The position numbers were made by a program, and so were the translations under genes. A DNA stretch of 64,000 nucleotides, from the NCBI GenBank assembly GCA_902492065.1, contig CABUKE010000001.1:563817-627816 (forward strand), given 5' to 3'. The stretch is from an uncultured Eubacteriales bacterium. GTDB lineage: Bacteria; Bacillota; Clostridia; UBA1381; UMGS1253. The notes under the pieces are model-generated. The model did not search any database. It saw only the letters and a program-made list of their open reading frames with translations, and was not told the DNA's origin. Every line of letters begins with the position of its first letter. Position 1 is the first letter of the stretch. Positions 33,001-41,700 of this stretch are shown piece by piece.

Positions 33001-34970
33001 GTGAAACGGCATGGGAAGTAAAGACGGATGCAAGCAATTGGCTGCCAAATACCTATGGTTCTGCAATTGAGTTTATTTATGCACAAACGGCAGATTCTGC
33101 TCTGATTTCGCCGAATGTAACGCGGCTCTACAAATCGACAGACGACCCGTGTAGCACAGAAGAGATTGCAAAAAAATCGTATGAGTTTGACATCAGTAAG
33201 GATGCGACGGTTGTTATCGCGACGAATAAAGCGAGCGAGTTTATTGCCGCGCAAGGCTGGGAATACAAAATGGAGCCAAAATATGAGCTGCGTTATCCCG
33301 CCTATACGAGAGTGCAGGATACGAGCGTTTTGCCGGAGGAGGATTGGTATATCATACCAAATGGCGGCACGGCCTTTATGTCCGGCTACACAGGTTCGGC
33401 TTATCTGAAGCATTTTAAGGCTGGGGAACGTGTGGCCGTACCGGCATTCAGTGTCGGCAGCAGTTACCGGAACACAAGCATATTCATTATTTGGGATGAG
33501 TGCAACAAAGAGTCGATTCTGTTCGATATTATGGCTGACGGCGTATCTATACCGGGATTTGATCCTAATGTAACGAACTATACAATCCCCGTTTCGGGCG
33601 ACAAGGTTCCGCAGATTAGCGTCAGCGCGACAATTGGTGCTGCGGCAGAGGTGGTACAGGCACAGTCACTTTCCGAAAGTGCGATTGTGACGGCCTGCGG
33701 GAAAACCTATATCATATCGTTTGAGGGGTATGAGCCGAGCCTGGAACTTTCTGCGCTTACGGTAGACGGGCAGCAGATTTCCGGCTTTGACCCGGCTGTG
33801 AAGGAATATACCTACACGGTGGAGCGTGGCGTAATGACCGTGCCGCAGGTAGAGGCAACTGCGGCTGACAGCACAAATACGGTAGAGGTTGTGCCGACAG
33901 TAAAAATGCCGGGTGATACAAAGGTAATTGTCCGGACGCCGCAGGGCATTGAGGATACTTATATCGTCCATATCAAAAAGACGGGCACGCCTGGCGTTGT
34001 TTCCAACATCTATGCAGGCGGTCAGGCGACAGACGATGTAACAGCAGTGGCGTCGCTCGGTGCGGAAATGATTGATATATACAATGCCTATGAAACGGAT
34101 GCAGAGCGGATTGCGGCGGTGAAGTCACCGGACAATCCATATGAAAATGTAGCGTATGCACAGTTTACAGACCGCCCCAGCGGGGAGGCGTGGGATAACA
34201 AATCTGGTCCTAATGCAGTCCCGGCAAACACCTACGGCACTGCAAGTGAGTTCACTTATTTGAATCATCCGGACAGCATTCTGATTTCACCGGATGTGAC
34301 GCGCCTGTATAAGTCGACAACAGATCCATGCGGCACGGAAGAGATTGCAAAAAAATCGTATGAATTTGACATCAGCAAGGATGCGACGGTTTATATCACA
34401 ACAGCACAGGAGAGCAGCTTCATCGCCGCGCAAGGATGGGAGTTTGAGAATGACCCGAAATACCGGTTGTATTATTCACAGCGGGGAGACCATAATATTG
34501 TGCAGGACCCGTCCAGTCCGGAATATTATTATATGATTCCGGATGGCGTCGGACATGCGATGAACAATGCAAGCGGCATGGTATATAAGAAGCATTTTTC
34601 AAAGGAAGAGCGTGTTGCAATACCGGCGTTTTCCGTAGAAAGCAGTTATCGCAATATGAATGTCTTTATCGTTTGGGATGACTGTAACGACGAACGCGAG
34701 GTATTCGGGCTTAAATATAAAACCGGAGATGAAACCTATACGGTAGAAGGATTTGATCCGGAAAATCTTACCTATGACATTACGCTTCCGGCCGGTACGA
34801 GTGATGTTCCGGAGCTGTGGATGATGGCAACGCGACCGGCAAACGCGCAGGTGTCGATGCCGGAAACATTCACAGACGGCAAAGCAACAGCAACTGTGAC
34901 TGCCGAGCTGGAAGGCGGGGGTACGACAGCGACGTATATAATTAATTTTTATGTAGACGCGGTGGAATAG
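30012..34970 (+). CDS. Giant secreted SGNH hydrolase with repeat modules
   Basis: The start is TTG at 30012 behind ACGGGGGGATT; it opens a signal peptide (LKKWIAGVLAMTMLFSLCS). 1652 residues: a CBM-like beta-sandwich (about 45-180); an SGNH/GDSL hydrolase domain (about 200-415) with GDSITHGG at 214 (nucleophile Ser216), MLGTNDMSRG near 277 and DRIHPSN near 397 carrying Asp/His; a helical linker; an Ig-like region; then cadherin-like beta-sandwich repeats of the pattern IxVGGxxLxxFDPxTxxY interleaved with two copies of an unknown 236-residue module (932-1167 and 1325-1561). It is probably an extracellular carbohydrate esterase on a long adhesive stalk. No LPxTG or SLH anchor is seen. Confidence 0.85.
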   Translation: MRGKHLKKWIAGVLAMTMLFSLCSVTGVAQENAEPTMTADETVEAEACVIISEHGKDVEDDRASGGHAVELINGQPGGDRYVPTDDSWTGLSVTFRVEEKGTYALSFRYLSSSNGNDSFYYSFASESFVEGATTVCEDGEYRWQTLGTAYLEPGTYQARIAVRESGLRIDQIKIGDSWVERTASGQSVYPELIQADAIGTVAKFEDGDRVVFIGDSITHGGYTHAYIYNYYATRYPNCDFTYINKGINGDRAVSAQKRFEHDIYDSDSNFNKVVVMLGTNDMSRGEYFVGKELEPGAEDRRNNLIETYKREYRALLELIKAKSPEQVILVTPPMFDEWAPNLGNENSPGFNNIIRKAGAIVYDFAQEYGYDFVDVNTPQTIVDAYQRRTNENFTFTPDRIHPSNVGHYIMMYSFLEAQGENGEVASVSIDSVQQSANAANASVSDLAVAGDKITYTYVPQALPMGADAVYREAEKLIPLTEELNREIVAVSGLRNGLYEIKINGKSVMQATGAQLQSGVNIADRQNNPNQQQALTVLNYVNQHRDAMSKYRNFVANEINYISKYSLDAQSNETLISSAQAWISANPDKTEDIKTLNEYLEDKAEESNTLAKLAQYEETIRTMNKPVSCSVEIEYVGEGTAVQNSAVYEHISLPQGTLAIMPETNNGEITAAQIVFSDEAGELEAIPAVGKTVKASATIENHTARDCKAVFWLGMFAGERMVGVKTVDTSISAGKSVPVEVQLAVPAGTDSIQAGIWDSLTGLRPYIPSAVFPAGDAAIKEIRIGQEPLAEFDPSVTTYTYYVHQRDTRVPYVSAVMANSRYAAEVTQAAATGESATVKAGDTTYTITFVNEPIPVLSGIKVGGTELENFDPETYEYDYDVPEGGDTTVEAWAAEGLKVKITQAGEEDASASVTVTAPFGSKRTYTIAFGKVGTPGEVSNIYAGGAPTTDVTAVPSLGAQLIDMYNAYGTDAERIAAVKSPDNPYAKEAYAQYTNRISETAWEVKTDASNWLPNTYGSAIEFIYAQTADSALISPNVTRLYKSTDDPCSTEEIAKKSYEFDISKDATVVIATNKASEFIAAQGWEYKMEPKYELRYPAYTRVQDTSVLPEEDWYIIPNGGTAFMSGYTGSAYLKHFKAGERVAVPAFSVGSSYRNTSIFIIWDECNKESILFDIMADGVSIPGFDPNVTNYTIPVSGDKVPQISVSATIGAAAEVVQAQSLSESAIVTACGKTYIISFEGYEPSLELSALTVDGQQISGFDPAVKEYTYTVERGVMTVPQVEATAADSTNTVEVVPTVKMPGDTKVIVRTPQGIEDTYIVHIKKTGTPGVVSNIYAGGQATDDVTAVASLGAEMIDIYNAYETDAERIAAVKSPDNPYENVAYAQFTDRPSGEAWDNKSGPNAVPANTYGTASEFTYLNHPDSILISPDVTRLYKSTTDPCGTEEIAKKSYEFDISKDATVYITTAQESSFIAAQGWEFENDPKYRLYYSQRGDHNIVQDPSSPEYYYMIPDGVGHAMNNASGMVYKKHFSKEERVAIPAFSVESSYRNMNVFIVWDDCNDEREVFGLKYKTGDETYTVEGFDPENLTYDITLPAGTSDVPELWMMATRPANAQVSMPETFTDGKATATVTAELEGGGTTATYIINFYVDAVE
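32805..33512 (+). repeat. Module copy 1 inside the SGNH protein
   Basis: Encodes residues 932-1167, from GTPGEVSNIYAGG to IIWDECNKES. Shares long near-identical protein stretches with copy 2 1179 bp downstream: NIYAGG, DAERIAAVKSPDNPY, TRLYKST, EEIAKKSYEFDISKDATV and FIAAQGWE. Confidence 0.9.
33984..34694 (+). repeat. Module copy 2 inside the SGNH protein
   Basis: Encodes residues 1325-1561, from GTPGVVSNIYAGG to IVWDDCNDER. Same order of motifs as copy 1, with divergence concentrated in the middle (tryptophan/proline-rich loops). The two copies are similar at nucleotide level over some segments (for example the codons for AERIAAVKSPDNPY). Confidence 0.9.
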
Positions 34971-34973
34971 GAC

Positions 34974-35006
34974 AAAAAAACAACTGCCATTTGGCAGTTG
35001 TTTTTT
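34974..35006. terminator. Bidirectional terminator
   Basis: CAACTGCCA / TGGCAGTTG stem with seven A before and six T after, between the SGNH gene (+) and the oxidoreductase gene (-). Confidence 0.9.
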
Positions 35007-35009
35007 ACT

Positions 35010-36092
35010 TTAGAAAGTAACCGTTTTTCCGGTTTTTGCAGACTCGTAAATAGCTTCAAGAATTTGCGTAACAACGAGCGCCTGCTCCGGTTTTACAACG
35101 AGTTCCGTCCCGTTCACAACGCTGTCGATCCAGGACTTCGCCTCCAAATAACCCGGGTCTGCCGTTTCACCTTCGTAGAAGTCCACGCCACCGCCATTCA
35201 GCTCAACAGTTTTGATGTACTGCTTGTCATATTCCACGCCGTTGATTCGGAGGCCACCCTTCATATCTGCGCCGGCCTTTGTACCGCACAGTACGGTGGA
35301 GGCTTCCTGCGGGTCAGCAATATTGAGCGCCCAGCTCGACTCGAGCACAATCGTCGCGCCGTTCTTCATTTTAATGAAGCCGAATGCGCTGTCCTCTACT
35401 GTAAACTTTTCCGGATCCCAGTCGCCGAACGCGTTCGCCGTTTCCGTCTGATCTGCAAGCTTGCGGTATACGCTACCGGTTACGCTTTCCGGCTCGTAAT
35501 TATTCATCATCCACAGTGTCAGGTCAAGCGCGTGTGTGCCAATGTCAATCAACGGGCCGCCGCCCTGTTTTTCTTCATCAATAAATACGCCCCACGTCGG
35601 TACGCCGCGGCGGCGGAGCGCCTTTGCTTTTGCATAATAAATCTCACCGAGGTCGCCGTTGTCGCACGCACGTTTCAGATAGATAGAGTCCGGCCTTCTG
35701 CGCCCCTGATACCCAATTGTGAGAAGTTTTCCCGTGCGGTTTGCGGCCTCAAGCATTGCCTTTGCCTCCGCGTATGTTTTGGCCATCGGCTTTTCACACA
35801 TGACATGCTTGCCTGCCTCCAGCGCATCAATGGTAAGCGGAGCGTGTGCATTGTTCGGGGTGAGAACATGCACCACTTCAATCGAGTCGTCTTTGAGCAG
35901 TTCTTTGTAGTCCGTGTATACTTTGGCGTCCTCTGTCCCATACTCCTTTGCCGCCTTTACTGCACGTTCCTCCACAACGTCGCAGAATGCGACCATCTGA
36001 ACATTTTTTACCTTTTTCAGACTCGGCATATGTTTCCCGTTGGCGATACCGCCACAGCCAATAATGCCGACCCTTACGATTCTGTCTGCCAT
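35010..36092 (-). CDS. Gfo/Idh/MocA family oxidoreductase
   Basis: Start at ATG 36092 with CAGGAGGGCTG upstream; a longer frame begins 18 bases earlier but through the ribosome site. 360 residues: NAD(P)-binding Rossmann GIIGCGGIANGKHMPSL at the N terminus, the family motif CEKPMAKTYAEAKAM (about 93-107), and the C-terminal GFO_IDH_MocA domain with GGPLIDIGTHALDLTLWMM, whose Asp/His are the expected catalytic residues. It probably oxidises or epimerises a sugar or inositol derivative. Convergent with the SGNH gene; substrate unknown. Confidence 0.9.
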   Translation of the reverse strand: MADRIVRVGIIGCGGIANGKHMPSLKKVKNVQMVAFCDVVEERAVKAAKEYGTEDAKVYTDYKELLKDDSIEVVHVLTPNNAHAPLTIDALEAGKHVMCEKPMAKTYAEAKAMLEAANRTGKLLTIGYQGRRRPDSIYLKRACDNGDLGEIYYAKAKALRRRGVPTWGVFIDEEKQGGGPLIDIGTHALDLTLWMMNNYEPESVTGSVYRKLADQTETANAFGDWDPEKFTVEDSAFGFIKMKNGATIVLESSWALNIADPQEASTVLCGTKAGADMKGGLRINGVEYDKQYIKTVELNGGGVDFYEGETADPGYLEAKSWIDSVVNGTELVVKPEQALVVTQILEAIYESAKTGKTVTF

Positions 36093-36333
36093 GTTACAGC
36101 CCTCCTGCAAATCATAAATATAGAGTGGTGTTGCTGCTTATACTATACAACAGGGCAGCAGGAAATACAAGTAGTTTTTACAATTCTTTGTACACATAGT
36201 GTGTCGAAAGAGAAAACTGTATACTGTTATGCAGGATGTTCTAAAATGAAATGCGGAACAGCAGCAATTCTTTTGAAATTATATTTCTAAAGCCGATAAA
36301 ATTTATTTTATTTGCAATTTAAAATGAAATATC

Positions 36334-36362
36334 TTGCATTTTTAAAAATATTGTGCTATACT
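36334..36362 (+). promoter_or_regulatory. Promoter of citrate synthase 1
   Basis: TTGCAT (36334-36339), 17 bp, TATACT (36357-36362) with an extended -10 (TGC). The 300-bp gap 36093-36392 is AT-rich; apart from this promoter I see no gene or clear RNA structure in it. Confidence 0.65.
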
Positions 36363-36392
36363 GATTACAATATAAGGTAAGGGGGGAGCTTT

Positions 36393-37751
36393 ATGCCAGA
36401 GAGAAAGAGAAAAGAGGACATTGCACAGTTTAAAGATAAGATAATAGATTCCTATAAACCGCTGTCTGCGGAGCTGTACGACAAATACAACGTACAGCGC
36501 GGTCTGCGCCACAAGGACGGTACAGGCGTTATGGCGGGACTGACGGCGATTGGGGATGTAAAAGGATATGTGATTGAGGACGGAGAACGCGTCCCGCGCG
36601 AGGGCAGGCTCCGTTACCGTGGCATAGATGTACGCGAGCTTGTGGAGGGCTGCCAGAAGGAGGGCCGGTTCGGCTTTGAGGAAGTGGCGTTTTTGCTTTT
36701 GGCCGGTTTTCTGCCGACGCGGGCACAGTATGAGGATTTTTGTGAGCTGCTCGGTGAGCACCGCGCATTGCCGGACCACTTTACGGAAGATATGATTATG
36801 AAAGCGCCGAGCTCCAATATTATGAACAAACTCGCGCGCTGCGTACTGGCGAGCTATTCGTACGACCCGAACCCGGACGATACGAGCTTTTCCAACATAT
36901 TGCGGCAGTCCATTGAGCTGATCGCGCGGTTCCCGACGATGGTCGCGTATGGATACCAGGCAAAGGCGCACTACCACGACGGGAAAAGCCTGTACATCCA
37001 CCAGCCGCAGCCGTCGCTTTCCACGGCGGAAAACATTTTATATATGACGCGGCCGGACAATCATTTCGACCATATTGAGGCGGAAATCCTTGACCTTGCA
37101 TTTATGCTCCATGCCGAGCATGGCGGCGGGAATAATTCTGCATTTGCGACGCGCGTGCTGTCGTCGTCAGGGACAGATACTTACTCGGCGATTGCGGCGG
37201 CTGTTGGCTCTTTGAAGGGGCCGAAGCACGGCGGCGCCAACGAGAAGGTCATGGGCATGATTGAGGACTTTAAGCAAAATTTGACGGACATCAATGACGA
37301 ACAGCAGATTCGCGACCATATTGTAAAGCTTCTCAAAAAAGAATCGTATGACCGTTCCGGCCTTGTGTATGGCATGGGTCACGCCATTTATACACTCTCT
37401 GACCCGCGGCAGGTGCTTTTGAAGCAGAAAGCGCATGAGCTTGCGGAGGAAAAGGGCATGATGGAGGAATTCATGCTTTATGATATGATTGAGAAAAATA
37501 CGCCGGAGCTCTTTGCCGAGGTGAAGAAGGACAGCAAGGTGATGTGCGCTAACGTCGATTTGTACTCGGGCTTTGTCTACAAAATGCTTGGTCTGCCGCC
37601 GGAGCTGTACACGCCTCTGTTTGCCGTGTCGCGTATTGTTGGGTGGTGTGCGCACCGAATCGAGGAAAGTACGACGAACAACAAGATTATGCGTCCGGCA
37701 TACAAATCAGTTGTTACGTCCAAACCATACCTGCCGCTTGACCAGCGGTAA
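36393..37751 (+). CDS. Citrate synthase, copy 1
   Basis: 452 residues, long-form bacterial citrate synthase. It condenses oxaloacetate with acetyl-CoA (or a related acyl-CoA). Active-site elements in order: HAEHGGGNNSAF (about 245, first His), LKGPKHGGANEKV (second His), GMGHAIYTLSDPR and NVDLYSGFVYKML (catalytic Asp). An N-terminal extension of about 45 residues (SAELYDKYNVQRGLRHKDG) matches copy 2 near 51-52 kb. No other TCA-cycle gene is nearby. AAGGTAAGGGGGGAG upstream is a strong ribosome site. TatD follows by 24 bp. Confidence 0.93.
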   Translation: MPERKRKEDIAQFKDKIIDSYKPLSAELYDKYNVQRGLRHKDGTGVMAGLTAIGDVKGYVIEDGERVPREGRLRYRGIDVRELVEGCQKEGRFGFEEVAFLLLAGFLPTRAQYEDFCELLGEHRALPDHFTEDMIMKAPSSNIMNKLARCVLASYSYDPNPDDTSFSNILRQSIELIARFPTMVAYGYQAKAHYHDGKSLYIHQPQPSLSTAENILYMTRPDNHFDHIEAEILDLAFMLHAEHGGGNNSAFATRVLSSSGTDTYSAIAAAVGSLKGPKHGGANEKVMGMIEDFKQNLTDINDEQQIRDHIVKLLKKESYDRSGLVYGMGHAIYTLSDPRQVLLKQKAHELAEEKGMMEEFMLYDMIEKNTPELFAEVKKDSKVMCANVDLYSGFVYKMLGLPPELYTPLFAVSRIVGWCAHRIEESTTNNKIMRPAYKSVVTSKPYLPLDQR

Positions 37752-37775
37752 GTTACAGAAAACGGAGAAGATAGC

Positions 37776-38549
37776 ATGTTATTTGATACACATTGCCATT
37801 TGGATGATGAAAAGTTTGACTCTGACCGGGAGGAGCTCATACGCCGGATTCGGGAAGAGGACGGCGTTGACCTTTTGATGTGCGTGGGTGCCGATATGGA
37901 GTCGTCAAAGCGGGCTATTGCTTTGGCGGAGCAGTATGACTTTATCTACGCGGCTGTTGGTGTACACCCGCATGATACGGAAGCGATGACCGAAGCGGAT
38001 ATCGAAACCCTGCGCACTTGGGCTGAACACGAAAAGGTAAAGGCCATTGGAGAGATTGGGCTGGATTACTACTATGACAATTCTCCGCGCGATATACAAA
38101 AGAAGTGGTTTGCCCGCCAGATGCAGCTCGCCCGCGAGGTTGGCCTGCCAGTGATTATCCACGACCGGGATGCGCACGGCGACTGCATGGAGATTCTAAA
38201 GCGCGAGCGGGTCGATGTGACGGGCGGTGTGTTCCATTGCTTTTCCGGCAGTGTTGAGATGGCGCGGGAGGCGTTAAAGCTCGGAATGTATGTTTCGTTT
38301 GCCGGGCCGGTCACGTTCAAAAATGCAGTAAAAGCAGTGGAGGCCGCGCGTGAAGTGCCGCTTGAGCGGATGTTTGTCGAAACGGACAGCCCGTACCTGT
38401 CGCCCGTACCGCACCGCGGAGAGCGCAACGACCCCGGTAAGGTACGCTTTGTTGCCCAAAAGATTGCTGAAATTAAAGGCTTGGACTATACAGAAGTGGC
38501 GAAGATAACGCGGCAGAACGCAATTTCATTTTTTCGTCTGCCAGTGTGA
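37776..38549 (+). CDS. TatD family metal-dependent hydrolase
   Basis: 257 residues, normal length. TIM-barrel metallohydrolase motifs: FDTHCHLDD at the N terminus, GVHPHDTE, AIGEIGLDYYYD, VIIHDRDAH, FHCFSGSVEMA and ETDSPYLSPVPHRGERNDPG. The His/Glu/Asp ligands are all present. TatD enzymes act as Mg-dependent 3'-5' exonucleases in DNA repair or as D-Tyr-tRNA deacylase-related proteins. An AACGGAGAAGA-type ribosome site lies before the ATG; it may be co-transcribed with citrate synthase 1. Confidence 0.93.
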   Translation: MLFDTHCHLDDEKFDSDREELIRRIREEDGVDLLMCVGADMESSKRAIALAEQYDFIYAAVGVHPHDTEAMTEADIETLRTWAEHEKVKAIGEIGLDYYYDNSPRDIQKKWFARQMQLAREVGLPVIIHDRDAHGDCMEILKRERVDVTGGVFHCFSGSVEMAREALKLGMYVSFAGPVTFKNAVKAVEAAREVPLERMFVETDSPYLSPVPHRGERNDPGKVRFVAQKIAEIKGLDYTEVAKITRQNAISFFRLPV

Positions 38550-38655
38550 AAAGGAGAAACAGGTATACACATTTGTATGCCTGTTTTTTATATGTAAAAT
38601 ATTGTAATGTATGTATTACATTTTGCCCGGGTTATAGAAAAGTTCATAATATAGC

Positions 38656-38684
38656 TTGACATGCGACGCCGCTTTCATTATAAT
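38656..38684 (+). promoter_or_regulatory. Consensus sigma-A promoter of the deacetylase gene
   Basis: TTGACA (38656-38661) and TATAAT (38679-38684) with exactly 17 bp between; a perfect consensus, 81 bp before the start. It predicts strong expression. Confidence 0.8.
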
Positions 38685-38765
38685 AGTAACGAATAGACAA
38701 AAAATTGGCGTTTTGAGGCGTTTTTAGCAATACTGTTACAAATATATATATTAGGAGGGGGCATA

Positions 38766-41700
38766 ATGAAAAGGAGATTTAGGAAGGGAATAGCTCTGGC
38801 GCTGGCGCTTTGTATGGCTATGAGTGTCTTTACCGGAACGGTATTCGCTGTGACGGGAACGGCGGAAAAGCAGGTGACATTCCAGGAAGGCTTTGACGAG
38901 CGCGGAAGTATTTCCAAAACGGGCTTTAACAATATGGCCAATACGCCTGTGAAAGGGAACGCAGAGCATGAGCCGTATTTGTCTTTCTATAACTGGAAGG
39001 CAGCAACTGGTGTGTTCGGCAAAAGTGCGGACGACATTGCGTTGCAGTTTATTTCCCAATGGGAAAACCAGGACTTGTCCATTCCGGCAAACAACGCGGT
39101 AAGTGGGTGGAACTATCCGACAAATCCGTGGACCCAGCATAATATGGGGGTAAAAGAGCTTGCAGAGTCGGATCGGGTACATATTTCCTTTGAATATGCG
39201 CGCGAGGGCGGTTCTTCTTCTGCTTATATGCAGTTCCGGACGTATACCAATACGGACGGCTCAAAAGTGAAGCAGGATAACAATTTCTTTTCTATCAAAT
39301 CGACAAACTCCACAGGTGAAACGGTAAGTATGTTTGGCGAAACGGTGGAGATGACGTTTGGCGCATGGCATCAGTTTGACTATATTATCTATCCGAAGTA
39401 TAACACCGGAACGGCGGATTCACCGGTATATGCCGTTGCGGCGGACTTGTACTTTGACGGCGAGTGCCTGGCTGAGAAGAAGATTATTTATGAAGGGCTG
39501 TACCTGACGGGGATTGACGGCGTGCGTGTGACCTATGACCCACGCAAGGTCGGGGGAGTTTATCCGCTTACAAACACGTATATTGATAACTATTCCCATG
39601 AGGTATTTACAGCAGATGATACAGCTCCGGTTATTGCCAAGACAGAGCTGAAGCATACGGATGCAACGCTGGATTCGTACATTGATAACGAAAACCGCCG
39701 GATTGACTACCATGGGCAGACGGTAGCAGAAGTGCTGGATGGCTTACAGCTTCCGAGCGGTGCAACGGCAAAGGTTGTTGACAAGTCGGGCAGTGAGCTT
39801 GCTGGCACAGAGCCGCTCATGGATTGCTATGTACAGATTACAAAGAGCTATGGAGCCGGATATTATGGCGGTCATGACTATTATTCCGTGCGGAATATGA
39901 AGCGCCTTTTAACCGGCAGCAGCATGGTTGAGATTGATTTTGATACCAACACGATACCAGACGTTTACCTATACACGATGGTGGGTGAGCTGCTTGATAG
40001 TTTTACGTTAGAGGAAGGAGCGACAGCAAAGGTCGTAAACGCTTCCGGCGGCGACGTGGACCGTAGCGCTGACGTTGCCGCAGGCATGAAGGTCGTTGTC
40101 ACAAAGGATACTGAGAGCGAAACGTATACCTTTGGCACCGTACATGGCAAGGCAGTTGATTTTGATTTTGACGGTTGGTCAAATAAATATTACTATAACA
40201 GCCCGACCAACAATTACAATGGTACGTGGTTCGGCGGCTCTCCCCTCAAGGATGATGCAGGGGTGAAGCCGGAGGACGTGGCTTATGTGGAATATGTGGA
40301 GGAGCCGGGCCGCGGGACTGTCATGCACGTATACAGCAACTCGGACTATACAAGGGATTATACGCATATGAATATCTTTTGTAATGCTCCGACCGCGGCA
40401 GAGTTGGGTACAAAATTTGTCATGGAGATGTCGGCCAAGGTCGGGGAGGGCAGCAAAATTGCTTCCCAGGTGAAGTATACGACAAAAGCAGACCCCAATA
40501 CGGCAAATTTTCTGAATCCAATCAATTTCACAGAACGGCAGATTACGGTTATGAACACAATCGTGAAAGAGGACTGCGTTCAGGGAAATTGGTATGATGT
40601 AAAAGCATATTGCGATACTGCAACGGGGCGGCTCGTTGTTTTTGTGGACGGCGAAAAGGTCTTTGATGGAACCAACACGGTTGTAGAAAACTTTAACGCG
40701 TTTACGGATACGCGTATTATTCAGCATTATTGTGTGAAGGACAAAATTCAGGAATCATGGGTGGACGACTTCCGGATTTATGGGGTAGGGGGCCTGACAG
40801 ACAGCTTCCTGGCTACAATGGACACGAAGCTCACCTCGAATGTATTGACAGTGGAAGGCTCATATATCAACGGATATGCAGGCATGAGCGCACAGCAGCT
40901 TTTGGACGCGGTTTCTGTTTCGGCAGACGCGTCAAAGACGGTTTACACGGCGGACGGGCAGACGGCTGTAAGCGGAGATACGCCGGTTGAAAAGGGGATG
41001 CTTGTCGCTGTTGTTTCGCCGGATGGCAACGGAAAGAAAAATTATATTTTAGATGTCGCAGACGCAGTAATTGGCGATATCATGTACAAGTCGAACGGTG
41101 TTATGACGAATGGAAAGTTTGCAGAGGGCAGCTTCGAGGCGAGTGTGACAATTAACAACTATTTAACCAGCGGGACGCCGCTTGCATTGGTCGTTGCTCA
41201 ATATGAGAATGACGAATTGATTAAGATTGCCGTGGAGGAAGCGACAATTACACAAAAGGGTGAGGCGACGGTAACCGCTTCCATGGACGTTGAAAAGAGC
41301 GAGGGAACGACGATGTCGCTTATGCTTTTGGACGGACTTGGGGACATTCGCCCATTGAAAAAGGCAGTGAAGCTGACACCGTTCTCTTCGGACCAAATCG
41401 AAACAGTAGCAATGCTGTATCCGGGGTATGTCAGCAAGGCGGTCACGCTCAGCTTTGACGATTTAAACCCCGTACAGGATAAACGCTTTATTGAGATTTT
41501 GAACAAAAATGGCTTGAAGGCAACATTTAATTTAAAGACAGCGAACTTTATTAATAAACCGGAGTCGGTACAGGAGTCGTATGTGGAGATGTATCAGGGG
41601 CACGAGGTGGCAAACCACACGAGAAACCATTTGCAGCTGCGTGAAACAGACCCTTCAAGCCCGGATTATCTGACCTTGCAGGAATGCAAGGATGAGATTT

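Noticed and set aside
34998..36290. 430-residue plus-strand open frame antisense to the Gfo/Idh/MocA gene
   Set aside because: Composition is Cys/Arg/Phe-rich noise without motifs; the minus strand encodes a clear family protein with ribosome site and terminator.
36093..36392. Possible riboswitch or small RNA in the 300-bp gap before citrate synthase 1
   Set aside because: The region is AT-rich with no stable paired elements or known consensus; only a promoter is supported.
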